DNA of 44,904 nt from Nitrospirae bacterium UBA4572 (GCA_002387725.1 DGKK01000074.1:1-44904); one strand, 5' to 3'. Positions 8,314 to 17,689 are shown, counted from the first letter of the stretch. Notes: generated by a model from the sequence alone, not told the origin. Translations and numbers: made by a program.

Positions 8314-9684
8314 ATGGGAGAGAAGGACGGCATGACAGCGCTTGAAAAGAGAACACTGGCGGGTCTGAGCCTTATATTTGCAATACGGATGTTCGGGCTT
8401 TTCATCGTGCTTCCCGTCATCAGCCTTTATGCACGGACACTCCCGGGAGCCGATCCCCTTTGGCTGGGGCTGGCACTCGGAGGATACGGTCTGTCTCAGG
8501 CCATTTTCCAGGTGCCTTTTGGGATGCTCTCCGACCGCTTCGGCCGAAAGCCTGTGATTGTGGCGGGTCTTCTCATTTTTGCCGGAGGGTCGGTGATGGC
8601 GGCGACGGCCCATAGCGTCTTCGGCCTTTTTGTGGGACGTCTCATTCAGGGAACCGGAGCCGTTGCCTCTGTGGTCATCGCCCTGATGGCCGATCTGACC
8701 CGGGAAGAGTACCGGACACGTGCCATGGCCGGCATCGGTGTTTCCATCGGACTGTCCTTTGCGGTGGGGATGGTGGTCGGTCCGATCGTCGGAGCCGCCT
8801 ACGGGGTCTCGTCGCTCTTTTGGCTCACTGCCACACTGGCATTGCTGGGTATCGGGATCATTCTGTTTGTGGTTCCCTCACCCAAGGGAGCCGTCCACAA
8901 GAATGAAATGGAGCTCTCCTTCTCCCAGCTGGGGTACGTCCTGAAAAACCCGGCACTTCTAAGGATCGACATTTCGGTCTTTTCCCTTCATCTATTCCTG
9001 ACAGCGGTCTTCGTGAGCTTTCCGGTGCTTCTCAAGCAATATATTGCTCCTTCCGCCATGTGGAAGGTCTATCTTCCGGTCATACTGGGCGGGATGTTTC
9101 TCATGGTTCCGGCCATGATCGTGGCCGAGAAGCGAAAGAAACTGAAGACGGCCTTCTTGATCGCCGTGGCCTTCATCGTGGCTAGCTTTGCCATCTTCCT
9201 CGGGGGATACAAGAGCGAGACGGGGCTGATCGCCGGCCTGGCCGTTTTTTTCATCGGCTTCAATCTTCTTGAGCCTCTCATGCCCTCCATCATGACCCGA
9301 TTTGTCAGGACCCGGACCCGGGGAACCTCTTCGGGGGTCTTCAATATGAGCCAGTTCATGGGAGCCTTTCTCGGCGGAGTTCTGGGAGGAGGTCTGGCGA
9401 CCGTGTCAAACACCGCTCTCTTTTCGGCTCTCCTGGCCATCTCCGCTGTCTGGTTCCTTATCGCCTTGGGGCTCACCGACCCCAACCTCCTCGAGACCTT
9501 CGAGCGGCCCGTTGGCGAAGGACTGCATGATCCCCAGCCGGTGATTCGGCAGATGGGAGAGATGTCGGGCGTTGTGGACTGCCGTTATCGGGAATCTGAC
9601 CGCATCTTATGGGTGAAGTACCTGCGGGACAGAACCACCCAGGAAGATCTTGAAAGGAAGCTTTCCGGACTTCTCGAAGCCTAG
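8314..9684 (+). CDS. yajR: YajR-like MFS transporter with C-terminal ferredoxin-like domain
   Basis: Twelve-helix major facilitator of 456 aa, close in length to E. coli YajR (454 aa). Motif A between helices 2 and 3 reads GMLSDRFGRKP. Segments such as IQGTGAVAS, MADLTREEYRTRAM and FNLLEPLMPS match YajR-type drug/H+ antiporters. The last 50-60 residues (VVDCRYRESDRILWVKYL, then a helix) look like the small soluble YAM domain that YajR carries after helix 12. The substrate is unknown. I use the ATG at 8314 because AAAGGA lies 7 nt upstream (8301-8306). A second in-frame ATG at 8332, also with AAGGA before it, is possible and would remove six residues. Confidence 0.85.
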   Translation: MGEKDGMTALEKRTLAGLSLIFAIRMFGLFIVLPVISLYARTLPGADPLWLGLALGGYGLSQAIFQVPFGMLSDRFGRKPVIVAGLLIFAGGSVMAATAHSVFGLFVGRLIQGTGAVASVVIALMADLTREEYRTRAMAGIGVSIGLSFAVGMVVGPIVGAAYGVSSLFWLTATLALLGIGIILFVVPSPKGAVHKNEMELSFSQLGYVLKNPALLRIDISVFSLHLFLTAVFVSFPVLLKQYIAPSAMWKVYLPVILGGMFLMVPAMIVAEKRKKLKTAFLIAVAFIVASFAIFLGGYKSETGLIAGLAVFFIGFNLLEPLMPSIMTRFVRTRTRGTSSGVFNMSQFMGAFLGGVLGGGLATVSNTALFSALLAISAVWFLIALGLTDPNLLETFERPVGEGLHDPQPVIRQMGEMSGVVDCRYRESDRILWVKYLRDRTTQEDLERKLSGLLEA

Positions 9685-9702
9685 TCGTCCAAAGGGGCCG
9701 CC

Positions 9703-10719
9703 GTGACTCCCATCCAGAGGTTTCGGCTTTCTCTTCTCCTCTTGCTCCTCCTTGTCGGGGGCGGGACTCTTGGCTATAGGGAGATCGAGGGATGGGGATG
9801 GCTCGACTCCCTTTTCATGACGGTCATCACCCTTTCGACGGTGGGGTATCAGACCGTCCATCCGCTCGATCGGGCGGGTATTTTCTTTACGATGGGGCTG
9901 ATCGTGGTCGGCGTGGGAACGGTCGGGTATGCCATCGCGACCCTGACCGAGACCATTCTCGAAGGGCACCTGCAGAACTTCTGGGGAGGCCGCAAGATGG
10001 AGCGGACGATCGAAAAGATGGAGAAGCACGTCATCGTCTGCGGTTTTGGCCGCATTGGGGCTCTGACTGTTCCGGCCCTCCATGCCCAAGGGATTCCCTT
10101 TGTGATCGTCGAGGAAAATCCCGAGACGGTCAAGGAGATCCTCGAGCGAAAATATCCGGCGGTTCTTGGGAATGCAACGGAAGAAGGGGTTTTGAAGAAG
10201 GCGGGGATCGATAGGTCCTCCGCCCTTCTGGTGACCCTCTCCACACGCGTGGCCGACGCAGCCTATATTGTGATGAGCACGCGGATTGACCATCCGAACC
10301 TCACCATCATCGCGGTGGCCAATGACTCCAGAACGGAAGCCAAGCTGCTTCGGGCAGGGGCCAGCAAGGTTGTCTCCCCCTTCATTTTGGGAAGCCACCG
10401 AATGGTCATGGCCCTGACCCAGCCCACACTCCTCGATGTCATGGATGTGGTCAGCGGTCGGGACGGCATGGGGCTCTCGTTCGAAGAACTTGTGATTCCA
10501 GAAGCCTCGATCTTCTGTGACCACTCGATTGCCGAGATTGCGATGAAGCACGGGTTCCGTTCCCACATCATTGCGATTCGCCCGGCAGGGGGGAAAAACT
10601 TTGTCCTCCCCACGGCCCAGAGTGTCCTGCGTGCCAACGACCAGATTGTGATCATCGGTTCACGAGACGAAATCAAGCGAATCAGGGAGCTGATGGACCG
10701 CTCGGGGGAACCCTCGTGA
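9703..10719 (+). CDS. Two-TM potassium channel with RCK (TrkA-N/TrkA-C) domains, unusual filter
   Basis: A 338-aa inner-membrane channel subunit. Helix 1 is at residues 10-25, then comes a pore helix and selectivity filter TVGYQT (46-51), helix 2 (about 60-82), and a cytoplasmic NAD-type Rossmann RCK domain starting HVIVCGFGRIG near residue 109. The C-terminal TrkA-C-like domain runs to the end. The canonical filter is TVGYG followed by D or E; here the last filter Gly is Gln, which may change selectivity or conductance. The GTG start at 9703 has AAAGGGG upstream. It sits 18 bp after the MFS gene and 31 bp before argD, so it may be cotranscribed with either. Confidence 0.88.
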   Translation: MTPIQRFRLSLLLLLLLVGGGTLGYREIEGWGWLDSLFMTVITLSTVGYQTVHPLDRAGIFFTMGLIVVGVGTVGYAIATLTETILEGHLQNFWGGRKMERTIEKMEKHVIVCGFGRIGALTVPALHAQGIPFVIVEENPETVKEILERKYPAVLGNATEEGVLKKAGIDRSSALLVTLSTRVADAAYIVMSTRIDHPNLTIIAVANDSRTEAKLLRAGASKVVSPFILGSHRMVMALTQPTLLDVMDVVSGRDGMGLSFEELVIPEASIFCDHSIAEIAMKHGFRSHIIAIRPAGGKNFVLPTAQSVLRANDQIVIIGSRDEIKRIRELMDRSGEPS

Positions 10720-10750
10720 GCTTACCGATTGTCCGGGAAGGAGAAAACGG

Positions 10751-12001
10751 GTGAAGAGGGATGAGGGGATGGAGCTGGCGGCAAAACCCGTCTCCATGAA
10801 GGACTGGGTGGAGCGGGGCCGCCGTGTCCTGATGGGAAACGTCACCCGGGAAGAACTCGCCTTCCGCAAGGGGCGAGGATCCTGGCTCTATACCACCGAG
10901 GGAGACGGGTATCTGGACTTTCTGGGAGGGGTCGCCATCCATGTTCTGGGGCACTGCCATCCAAAGGTCACTGTTGCCGTCCAGAAGCAGGCCCAGCGTC
11001 TCCTGCACACATCCAACCTTTACTACCACGAACCGCAGGTCCTCCTGGCGGAATTCCTCGTTCGGGAGACCTTTGCCGATCGGGTTTTTTTCGCCAATTC
11101 CGGGACTGAGGTCGTGGAGGCGGCCATCAAGCTCTCCCGGCGATTCGGGGCCTCTTCCGAGAGGTTTCACCTCCTGGGGATGGAAGGAAGCTTTCATGGC
11201 CGGACCCTGGGGGCCCTCTCACTGACCGGTCAGAAAAAGATTCGCGACGGGATCGGTCCCATTCCGGAAGGATTCGACTGGGCTCCCTACAATGATTTTG
11301 AGGGGGTTGTACGCAAGGTGACTCCCCGGACGGCCGCGATTTTTGTCGAACCGGTCCTGGGAGAAGGAGGCGTCATTCCGGCCGATCCGGTCTTCCTGAA
11401 GAAGCTCCGGACCTTTACCCGGGACAATGGGATCCTGCTTGTATTCGACGAGATTCAGACGGGGATTGCCCGGACGGGCTCTCTTTTTGCCTATCAGGAT
11501 CTTGATGTTGTTCCCGATGTTCTTCTGTCAGCCAAGGCCCTTGGGGGAGGACTTCCCCTGGGGGCGCTGCTGACCACGGATGAACTTTCGGCCTTTCTTC
11601 CTCCCGGATCCCACGGGTCGACCTTTGGGGGCAACCCCCTGGCTTGTGCCGCCGGGCTTGCCGTACTCGAGGCTCTCTATGAAGAAGGCTATCTTCCCTC
11701 GGGAGCGGCCCGTATGGCTTCGGTCCTTTGGGAGGAACTCGAGACGCTGGCGAAACGCCATCCCGAGTGGATTCTCAAGATCCGGGGCAAGGGGATGATG
11801 GTCGGCCTCGTCCTTCCGGGTCAGGCCTCCGAGGTCAAGGAGCGCTTTCTTGCCGAGAAGGTTCTCGTGAATGCCGCCTCGGCCGAGGTCATCCGGATTC
11901 TTCCACCCGTCAACCTTTCCATCGAGGAGATCGATGTGTTCATTGACCGTGCCGACCGTGTCTTTTCCCTGATGGGGCGCCCCTCCGGAGGAGGAAAGTG
12001 A
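10751..12001 (+). CDS. argD: Acetylornithine aminotransferase
   Basis: PLP enzyme of class III that converts N-acetylglutamate semialdehyde to N-acetylornithine in arginine synthesis; family members often also act in the lysine pathway. Key parts: DFLGGVAIHVLGHCHPKV near residue 56, FANSGTEVVEAAIKL, the FDEIQTGIARTG region, and the Schiff-base Lys in LLSAKALGGGLPLG. The 416-aa length is usual. The GTG start at 10751 has AAGGAG (10738-10743) at 7 nt; an ATG at 10769 is an alternative. It overlaps argF by 4 bp, opening the argD-F-G-H block. Confidence 0.92.
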   Translation: MKRDEGMELAAKPVSMKDWVERGRRVLMGNVTREELAFRKGRGSWLYTTEGDGYLDFLGGVAIHVLGHCHPKVTVAVQKQAQRLLHTSNLYYHEPQVLLAEFLVRETFADRVFFANSGTEVVEAAIKLSRRFGASSERFHLLGMEGSFHGRTLGALSLTGQKKIRDGIGPIPEGFDWAPYNDFEGVVRKVTPRTAAIFVEPVLGEGGVIPADPVFLKKLRTFTRDNGILLVFDEIQTGIARTGSLFAYQDLDVVPDVLLSAKALGGGLPLGALLTTDELSAFLPPGSHGSTFGGNPLACAAGLAVLEALYEEGYLPSGAARMASVLWEELETLAKRHPEWILKIRGKGMMVGLVLPGQASEVKERFLAEKVLVNAASAEVIRILPPVNLSIEEIDVFIDRADRVFSLMGRPSGGGK

Positions 12002-12933
12002 CGGAAAAATCCGGTCGTTCCTTTCTGACACTTCTCGAGCACACAACCGGGAAGCTTCGCTCGATCCTTCGCCTGGCCGGTCATGTCGAAAAAAATCCGG
12101 AGGACTTCCGGGGGCCATTGGCATGGAAGACTGTCGGACTTCTCTTTGAAAAAAGCTCCACCCGGACGCGACTCTCTTTTGAGGCGGGGATCCGCCAGCT
12201 GGGAGGAGGCAGTCTTTTCCTGGGGGCGGACATTCAGCTCGCCCGGGGAGAGTCCATCGAAGATACCGCCCGGGTCATGAGCGGCTATCTTGATATGGTG
12301 ATCATCCGGACCTTTGGCCATGACAGAATTGAGACCTTCGACCGCTGGGCCTCCATTCCGGTGATCAACGGCCTGACCGACGGACATCATCCCTGCCAGG
12401 CCCTGTCGGATTTCTACTACATGGAGAAGGTGTTCGGCGGTCTTTCCGGACTCTCCATGGCGTTTGTGGGGGACGGGAACAATATGGCCCGCTCACTGGC
12501 CGAAGGTGCGGCCCTTCTGGGGGTTCACTTTATTCTGGCCGCTCCCGAAGGCTACCGGTTGCCTGAGGATGAGGTGGCTCACCTCGATAGCCTGGCCCGG
12601 CAAAATGGTGGATCGGTCCGGATTGTCTCAGATCCCCGTGAGGCGGCCCGCAAGGCCCACGTTCTTTATACCGACGTTTGGACGAGCATGGGGCAGGAAG
12701 CGGAGTCCCGCCAGAGAGAGCAGGCCTTCAAGGGATACGTCATCGACGGAAGGCTCCTTGCGGAAGCCGACCCATCGGCCATTGTCATGCACTGTCTCCC
12801 GGCCTACCGGGGAAAGGAAATTACGGCGGAGGTTATCGATGGCCCCCGCTCGCGGGTGTTCGAGCAGGCGGCCGCGCGTCTTCCGCTTCAGAAAGCCATC
12901 ATGATTGACTGCATGGAAAGGAAAGGGCAATGA
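11998..12933 (+). CDS. argF: Ornithine carbamoyltransferase
   Basis: Forms citrulline from ornithine and carbamoyl phosphate. The carbamoyl-phosphate site is FEKSSTRTRLSFE near residue 50. The HPCQALSDFYY motif and the C-terminal HCLPAYRGKEIT (ornithine-binding Cys-Leu-Pro loop) are intact. Length is 311 aa, normal for an anabolic trimeric enzyme. The GTG start overlaps the argD stop and the gene's stop overlaps the argG ATG (ATGA). These overlaps suggest coupled translation. Confidence 0.95.
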   Translation: MTEKSGRSFLTLLEHTTGKLRSILRLAGHVEKNPEDFRGPLAWKTVGLLFEKSSTRTRLSFEAGIRQLGGGSLFLGADIQLARGESIEDTARVMSGYLDMVIIRTFGHDRIETFDRWASIPVINGLTDGHHPCQALSDFYYMEKVFGGLSGLSMAFVGDGNNMARSLAEGAALLGVHFILAAPEGYRLPEDEVAHLDSLARQNGGSVRIVSDPREAARKAHVLYTDVWTSMGQEAESRQREQAFKGYVIDGRLLAEADPSAIVMHCLPAYRGKEITAEVIDGPRSRVFEQAAARLPLQKAIMIDCMERKGQ

Positions 12934-14165
12934 CCCAGAAGAAGGAAGTGTCGGGAGGGGGGAATCCGAAGCGGGTCGTTTTGGCCTATTCGGGAGGACT
13001 TGATACCTCAGTGGCGATCGTGTGGCTCAAGAAGACCTACGGGTGCGAGGTCATCTGCTACTGTGCCGATCTGGGGCAGGGGGAGGATCTTGATGCCGTG
13101 GCCAAAAAGGCCCGGGCGTCAGGTGCGTCCGATGTGGTGGTGGTCGACCTTCGTGAGTCCTTTGTCCGGGAGTTCATCTTCCCGATGATTGCCTCTGGCG
13201 CCGTTTACGAAGACGGCTATCTTCTGGGAACCTCCATTGCCCGTCCCCTGATCGCCCGTGCCCAGATGGAGATCGCCCGGGAGCGGGGAGCCGATGCCGT
13301 GGCCCACGGGGCTACAGGAAAGGGGAACGACCAGGTTCGCTTCGAGCTGGCCTATTATTATTTCGATCCCAAGATCCGGATCATCGCCCCCTGGCGCCTT
13401 TGGAACTTCACCAGCCGCTCGGAGCTCATCAACTACTCCAAGGAAAACGGTATCCCCGTGACGGCCACTCTGGAAAAGCCCTATAGCGTGGACCGGAATC
13501 TCTTCCATACAAGCTATGAGGGGGGGATCCTCGAGGATCCCTGGGTGGCGCCTCCCGAGGAGATCTTCCAGATGACCCGGGATCCCCGGACCGGACCGGA
13601 GACGCCTGAAGAGATCACGATCTCCTTCGAGAAGGGAATTCCCATCGCCATCAACGGAGCACTCCTGTCACCTCTTGAGATCATGGAAAAGGCCAATACT
13701 CTCGGAGCCCTTCACGGAATTGGCCGCATCGATCTGGTGGAGAGCCGGTTTGTGGGAATGAAGTCCCGGGGAGTCTATGAAACCCCCGGAGGAACTCTCC
13801 TCCATGCGGCCCACCGGGCCCTTGAAACCCTGACGCTGGATCGGGAGGTTCTCTCCCTCAAGGCCCAGATCATGCCCCAGTATGCCCGGCTTATCTACAA
13901 CGGCTTCTGGTTCTCTCCGGAGCGTCTGGCTCTTCATGACCTCGTGGCCCATACCCAGCACCGGGTTACCGGAGATGTCCGCCTCCTGCTCTACAAGGGG
14001 GGGATTCGGGTGGCGGGCCGCCGTTCTCCCTACTCCCTGTACCGCAAGGATCTGGCAACATTCGAGACCGATTCGGTCTATCGCCAGTCGGATGCCGATG
14101 GCTTCATCCGGATCCAGGCCCTTCGCCTCAAACTCTATTCCGACCAGGAGGGGGCGGCACCTTGA
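12930..14165 (+). CDS. argG: Argininosuccinate synthase
   Basis: ATP-dependent ligase that joins citrulline and aspartate. The N-terminal PP-loop ATP site AYSGGLDTSVAI and the downstream GATGKGNDQVRFE segment are both diagnostic. The C-terminal part contains the FWFSPER motif. Length 411 aa matches the bacterial type-1 enzyme. ATG overlaps the argF stop by 4 bp and its own stop overlaps the argH TTG start. Confidence 0.96.
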   Translation: MTQKKEVSGGGNPKRVVLAYSGGLDTSVAIVWLKKTYGCEVICYCADLGQGEDLDAVAKKARASGASDVVVVDLRESFVREFIFPMIASGAVYEDGYLLGTSIARPLIARAQMEIARERGADAVAHGATGKGNDQVRFELAYYYFDPKIRIIAPWRLWNFTSRSELINYSKENGIPVTATLEKPYSVDRNLFHTSYEGGILEDPWVAPPEEIFQMTRDPRTGPETPEEITISFEKGIPIAINGALLSPLEIMEKANTLGALHGIGRIDLVESRFVGMKSRGVYETPGGTLLHAAHRALETLTLDREVLSLKAQIMPQYARLIYNGFWFSPERLALHDLVAHTQHRVTGDVRLLLYKGGIRVAGRRSPYSLYRKDLATFETDSVYRQSDADGFIRIQALRLKLYSDQEGAAP

Positions 14166-15622
14166 GTCAGGATTCGAAGGAGATCCCCTCTTCCAAGCCC
14201 TGGGGAGGTCGGTTTGCAGAATCAACCGATAAGGATGTCGAAAGATTCACGGAATCCATTTCCTTCGATGGCCGTCTCTTTCGTGAGGATATCCGGGGGT
14301 CCCGAGCCCATGCCCGGATGCTGGCCCGAGTGGGGCTTCTGACGCCGGAGGAGCTTGGGCAGATCCTCCAGGGCCTCGACCGGGTGGAGGAAGAGTTTTC
14401 CGCCGGGAGGGTCGAGCTTCGTTCCGACTGGGAAGATATCCACATGCATGTGGAAAAACGCCTCGTCCATCATGCCGGCGCGGCCGGTCTCAAGATCCAT
14501 ACCGCCCGGAGCCGGAACGACCAGGTTGCCCTCGACTTGCGTCTCTTTGTCCGGCGAGCGGCCGAGGACCTGATCGACGCCCTCGACCGACTGCTTCGCG
14601 CCACGCTTATGAAGGGTTATGGCTATCGCGATCTGATCCTGCCGGCCTATACCCATACCCAGCAGGCCCAACCCGTCTCGGGGGGATATTATTTCGGGGC
14701 CTACGCCGAACGCCTCCTTCGAGACAGGAAGCGACTTCGGGGGGTCATCGATTCGGCGGGGTTGTCTCCCCTGGGATCGGGAGCCCTGGCCGGGACGACG
14801 CTTCCTATCGACCGGGAGTTCGTGGCTTCGGAGCTGGGCTTTTCAGGGGTGACCCAAAACGGGCTCGATACCGTGGGCGACCGGGACTTCGTGGCGGATT
14901 TTCTCCATGCGCTCTCCCTTCTCATGGTTCACCTCTCCGGATGGTCGGAGGAATGGATCCTCTGGTCGACCCGGGAGTTCGGGATGGTGCGTCTGCCGGA
15001 TCGTCTTCTCACCGGATCCTCCATGATGCCCCAGAAAAAGAACCCCGATATCCTCGAGCTGATTCGCGGCAAGGCGGGTCGGGTCGTCGGCGACTATACC
15101 GGACTTCTGGTGCTCCTGAAGGGACTTCCCCTCTCCTACAACCGGGACCTTCAGGAAGACAAGGAGGCTCTTTTCGATGCCGTCGACACGGTGGCGGGCT
15201 CTCTTCTGATGATGAGGCTGGCGGTGGAGGGAATGGCCTTCGAGACGGCCAGAATTGAAGAGATCCTCTCGAAAACGGAGCTTCTGGCCACCGACATTGC
15301 CGAGGATCTCGTTCGTCTGGGGGTTCCGTTTCGGGAGGCTCATGCCATCGTGGGACGAATCGTGGCCCATGCGGCGGCGAAGAACCTGACGCTTGAAGCT
15401 CTCCCCGATTCCGATCTGGCCCTGTTCTTTGACCGCTTTCCTCCCGGCTATTCGTCGACCCTTTCGCCGGCCGGCTCGGTTCGCCGGCGCTCCCATACCG
15501 GAGGCCCGGCGCCTGAGACCGTTCTTCGGAGGCTTAGCGAGATCTGGCAGGAGGTCTTCTCTGCCGCCCCCCCCTGGGACTCCCCTTCCTCGTCTTCATC
15601 GGAGGGCCGAGGTGGCCGCTAG
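14162..15622 (+). CDS. argH: Argininosuccinate lyase
   Basis: Fumarase/aspartase-superfamily enzyme releasing arginine and fumarate. The signature GSSMMPQKKNPD (about residue 286) is intact, as are HTARSRNDQVA and YTHTQQAQPVS with its catalytic His. The protein is 486 aa, slightly long, with a low-complexity Ser-rich C-terminal tail (DSPSSSSSEGRGG) that lies beyond the fold. The best start is TTG at 14162, overlapping the argG stop, with a GGAGGGGG tract about 8 nt upstream. Its 3' end overlaps the next small lipoprotein gene by 11 bp. Confidence 0.95.
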   Translation: MSQDSKEIPSSKPWGGRFAESTDKDVERFTESISFDGRLFREDIRGSRAHARMLARVGLLTPEELGQILQGLDRVEEEFSAGRVELRSDWEDIHMHVEKRLVHHAGAAGLKIHTARSRNDQVALDLRLFVRRAAEDLIDALDRLLRATLMKGYGYRDLILPAYTHTQQAQPVSGGYYFGAYAERLLRDRKRLRGVIDSAGLSPLGSGALAGTTLPIDREFVASELGFSGVTQNGLDTVGDRDFVADFLHALSLLMVHLSGWSEEWILWSTREFGMVRLPDRLLTGSSMMPQKKNPDILELIRGKAGRVVGDYTGLLVLLKGLPLSYNRDLQEDKEALFDAVDTVAGSLLMMRLAVEGMAFETARIEEILSKTELLATDIAEDLVRLGVPFREAHAIVGRIVAHAAAKNLTLEALPDSDLALFFDRFPPGYSSTLSPAGSVRRRSHTGGPAPETVLRRLSEIWQEVFSAAPPWDSPSSSSSEGRGGR

Positions 15623-15866
15623 CCCCGCAAGAGAAGGGCAAGGGGCGGCAAGGGGACGTTATCGCCTGGCCGGACTGCTCCTTCTCGTCTTTCTGGGCGG
15701 ATGCGGGATCCAGGGGACTCCGATTCCCCCGGAAAACGTTCCTCCCGAGACCCCTCCAGAAGCGCCGGCGAAGAAGTCTCCACCGGCTGGAAGCCCCTCC
15801 GCTCCCCAAAAGGGGGGAGGAGATCTCGATCAGGAGGAGCCCGAAGGAGGATTCCCCGATCAGTGA
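15612..15866 (+). CDS. lptM: Small LptM-like lipoprotein
   Basis: An 84-aa protein with a basic N-terminus, a hydrophobic stretch and lipobox LGGC (C31), followed by GIQGTPIPPENVPPETPPEA and a Pro/Glu-rich tail. The short CG(I/L)xG...PP layout after the lipid Cys resembles LptM (YifL), the lipoprotein that assists LptD maturation in the outer membrane. Position agrees: in Pseudomonadota lptM usually precedes lysA and/or dapF, and here lysA is next. The GTG start at 15612 lies inside the argH end with GGAGGG upstream. The lipoprotein call is strong; the LptM identity is an inference from motif and synteny. Confidence 0.7.
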   Translation: MAASPAREGQGAARGRYRLAGLLLLVFLGGCGIQGTPIPPENVPPETPPEAPAKKSPPAGSPSAPQKGGGDLDQEEPEGGFPDQ

Positions 15867-15998
15867 CGGGGGAGACAAGCGCGTAAATTTTAAGGATTGT
15901 TGACGGAAGCCGGCATCGGGCCGGACTTTGATATGAGGGGAGAAGGGGGCGAAAAGCTCATTCCCCGAAGACAACATCACCATGAGGGAGCACGACAC

Positions 15999-17240
15999 GT
16001 GAGTTCATTCGAATACAGAAACGGGCGTCTGTTTGTTGAGAATTTGCCGGTGGAAGAGATTGTGGAGAAGGAAGGTTCTCCTCTCTACATTTACAGCAAG
16101 AAGGCCCTGGTGGAGAGAATTCGGGCTTATCGGGAGGCCTTTGCCGCCCACCCGACTCTCGTGGCCTATGCCATGAAGGCCAACGGCAACCTGGCCATCC
16201 TCTCTCTCTTGGCCAAGGAAGGCGCAGGAATCGATGTCGTGTCGGGCGGGGAGCTTTTCCGGGCGAGAAAGGCGGGAGTCCCCGCCGATAAGATCGTCTT
16301 TGCCGGCGTTGGCAAGAGCCGTGAGGAGATCGCCTATGCACTCAAGGAAAAGATCCTCATGTTCAACGTGGAGAGCCAGGACGAGCTCGACCATATCAGT
16401 GAGGTGGCGGTGGCTCTGGGCACTCAGGCTCCGGTCGCCTTGCGGGTCAATCCCGACGTCGATCCCAAGACCCATCCCTACATCTCCACCGGCATGAAAA
16501 AATCGAAGTTCGGGATTCCTGTCGAACGGGCGGTGGCGGAATATCAGCGGGCCTCCACCCTTCCTGGCATCAAGATCGTGGGGATCCACCAGCACATCGG
16601 TTCCCAGCTCACCGAAATCGCCCCCTTCCGGGATGCCTTCGACCGATTGCTGGCCTTTCATGGAGAGCTCTCCCGGGCCGGGATCAAGGTCACTCATCTT
16701 GATCTGGGAGGCGGTCTTGGCATCCGATACCGGAGCGAAGAGCCCCCCTCTCCGGCCGATCTTGCGGCGTTGGTCCTTCCCCGTGTCAAAGACCTGGGAG
16801 TCACCCTGGTGCTCGAGCCGGGGCGCTCGATCGTGGGCAACGCCGGGATTCTGGTCACTCGCGTCCTTTACCGTAAGAACACCGCCGTCAAGAGCTTCGT
16901 CATTGGCGATGCCGGCATGAACGATCTCCTTCGTCCCTCCCTCTACGGTGCCCACCACGACCTTCTACCGGTCAAGGAAACAAAAGGCGAGACGATCAAG
17001 GGGGATCTCGTGGGCCCTATCTGCGAAACGGGCGATTTCCTGGCCACCGATCGCGAGATGCCCGACTTTGCGGCGGGGGACCTCATTGCGGTGATGAGTG
17101 CCGGTGCCTATGGCTTCTCCATGGCGTCGAACTACAATGCCCGTCCCCGTCCGGCCGAAATTCTTGTCGACGGATCTTCCTACCGGGTGGTGCGGGATCG
17201 GGAAAGCTTCGAGGACCTCATTCGGGGTGAACGGGTGTGA
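15999..17240 (+). CDS. lysA: Diaminopimelate decarboxylase
   Basis: PLP-dependent alanine-racemase-fold enzyme catalysing the last step of lysine synthesis (meso-diaminopimelate to lysine). Visible motifs: the PLP Lys in YAMKANGNLAI, the HQHIGSQL segment, the GGGLGI phosphate loop and GPICETGDFLA near the C-terminus, the last carrying the active-site Cys supplied across the dimer. I place the start at GTG 15999, with GAGGGAG 8 nt upstream; an in-frame ATG at 15897 would add 34 residues without family similarity. The product is 413 aa. The stop overlaps the GTG of the following membrane protein. Confidence 0.93.
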   Translation: MSSFEYRNGRLFVENLPVEEIVEKEGSPLYIYSKKALVERIRAYREAFAAHPTLVAYAMKANGNLAILSLLAKEGAGIDVVSGGELFRARKAGVPADKIVFAGVGKSREEIAYALKEKILMFNVESQDELDHISEVAVALGTQAPVALRVNPDVDPKTHPYISTGMKKSKFGIPVERAVAEYQRASTLPGIKIVGIHQHIGSQLTEIAPFRDAFDRLLAFHGELSRAGIKVTHLDLGGGLGIRYRSEEPPSPADLAALVLPRVKDLGVTLVLEPGRSIVGNAGILVTRVLYRKNTAVKSFVIGDAGMNDLLRPSLYGAHHDLLPVKETKGETIKGDLVGPICETGDFLATDREMPDFAAGDLIAVMSAGAYGFSMASNYNARPRPAEILVDGSSYRVVRDRESFEDLIRGERV

Positions 17241-17689
17241 CCTCCGACCCTCATGTTCCCGAAGACGAGGAGGATGAGGAGGAGCTCCCTCTCGCCCCGC
17301 CCCGAAAGGAGGGGAAGGGGTGCTTCCTGGTCCTGATCGTTCTGTCGGCGATCCCCGTTGTCTTTTTTCTGCTGACATTCCTTGGGGGAAACTACCTCAC
17401 CTATGTCTACATGCGCTACTTTGCCGTCGACCGGGGGCTCTCCGTTCGCCGGCCCCCGGAGGTCCCTTTGCCTGAGTTCAAGCGGGATCTTGAGGATTTC
17501 GATCGCTTTTACGATGCCGGCAACCGGGGGACCATTCCCGGCCGGGATGTGGTCAACCTCTCCTCGGAGCTCAAGAATATGATGAGCTATCCGGGACCGG
17601 TGCGCCCCGAAGTTCTCCGGGAGGTCGATAGACACGCCCGGGAGGTCATGCAACAATATCATGTTGACGGAGTCGGGACGGCCCGCTAA
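17237..17689 (+). CDS. 150-aa single-pass membrane protein, unknown
   Basis: The product has a very acidic N-terminus (residues 8-16 mostly Asp/Glu), a basic patch, one membrane helix (about residues 29-52) and a soluble C-terminal half with alternating charged helices. No family is recognised. It is embedded in the lysine operon with a 4-bp overlap to lysA and about 70 bp to dapA, so it is probably cotranscribed. Nothing in it suggests an enzyme; a small envelope or scaffolding protein is possible but unsupported. Confidence 0.7.
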   Translation: MTSDPHVPEDEEDEEELPLAPPRKEGKGCFLVLIVLSAIPVVFFLLTFLGGNYLTYVYMRYFAVDRGLSVRRPPEVPLPEFKRDLEDFDRFYDAGNRGTIPGRDVVNLSSELKNMMSYPGPVRPEVLREVDRHAREVMQQYHVDGVGTAR

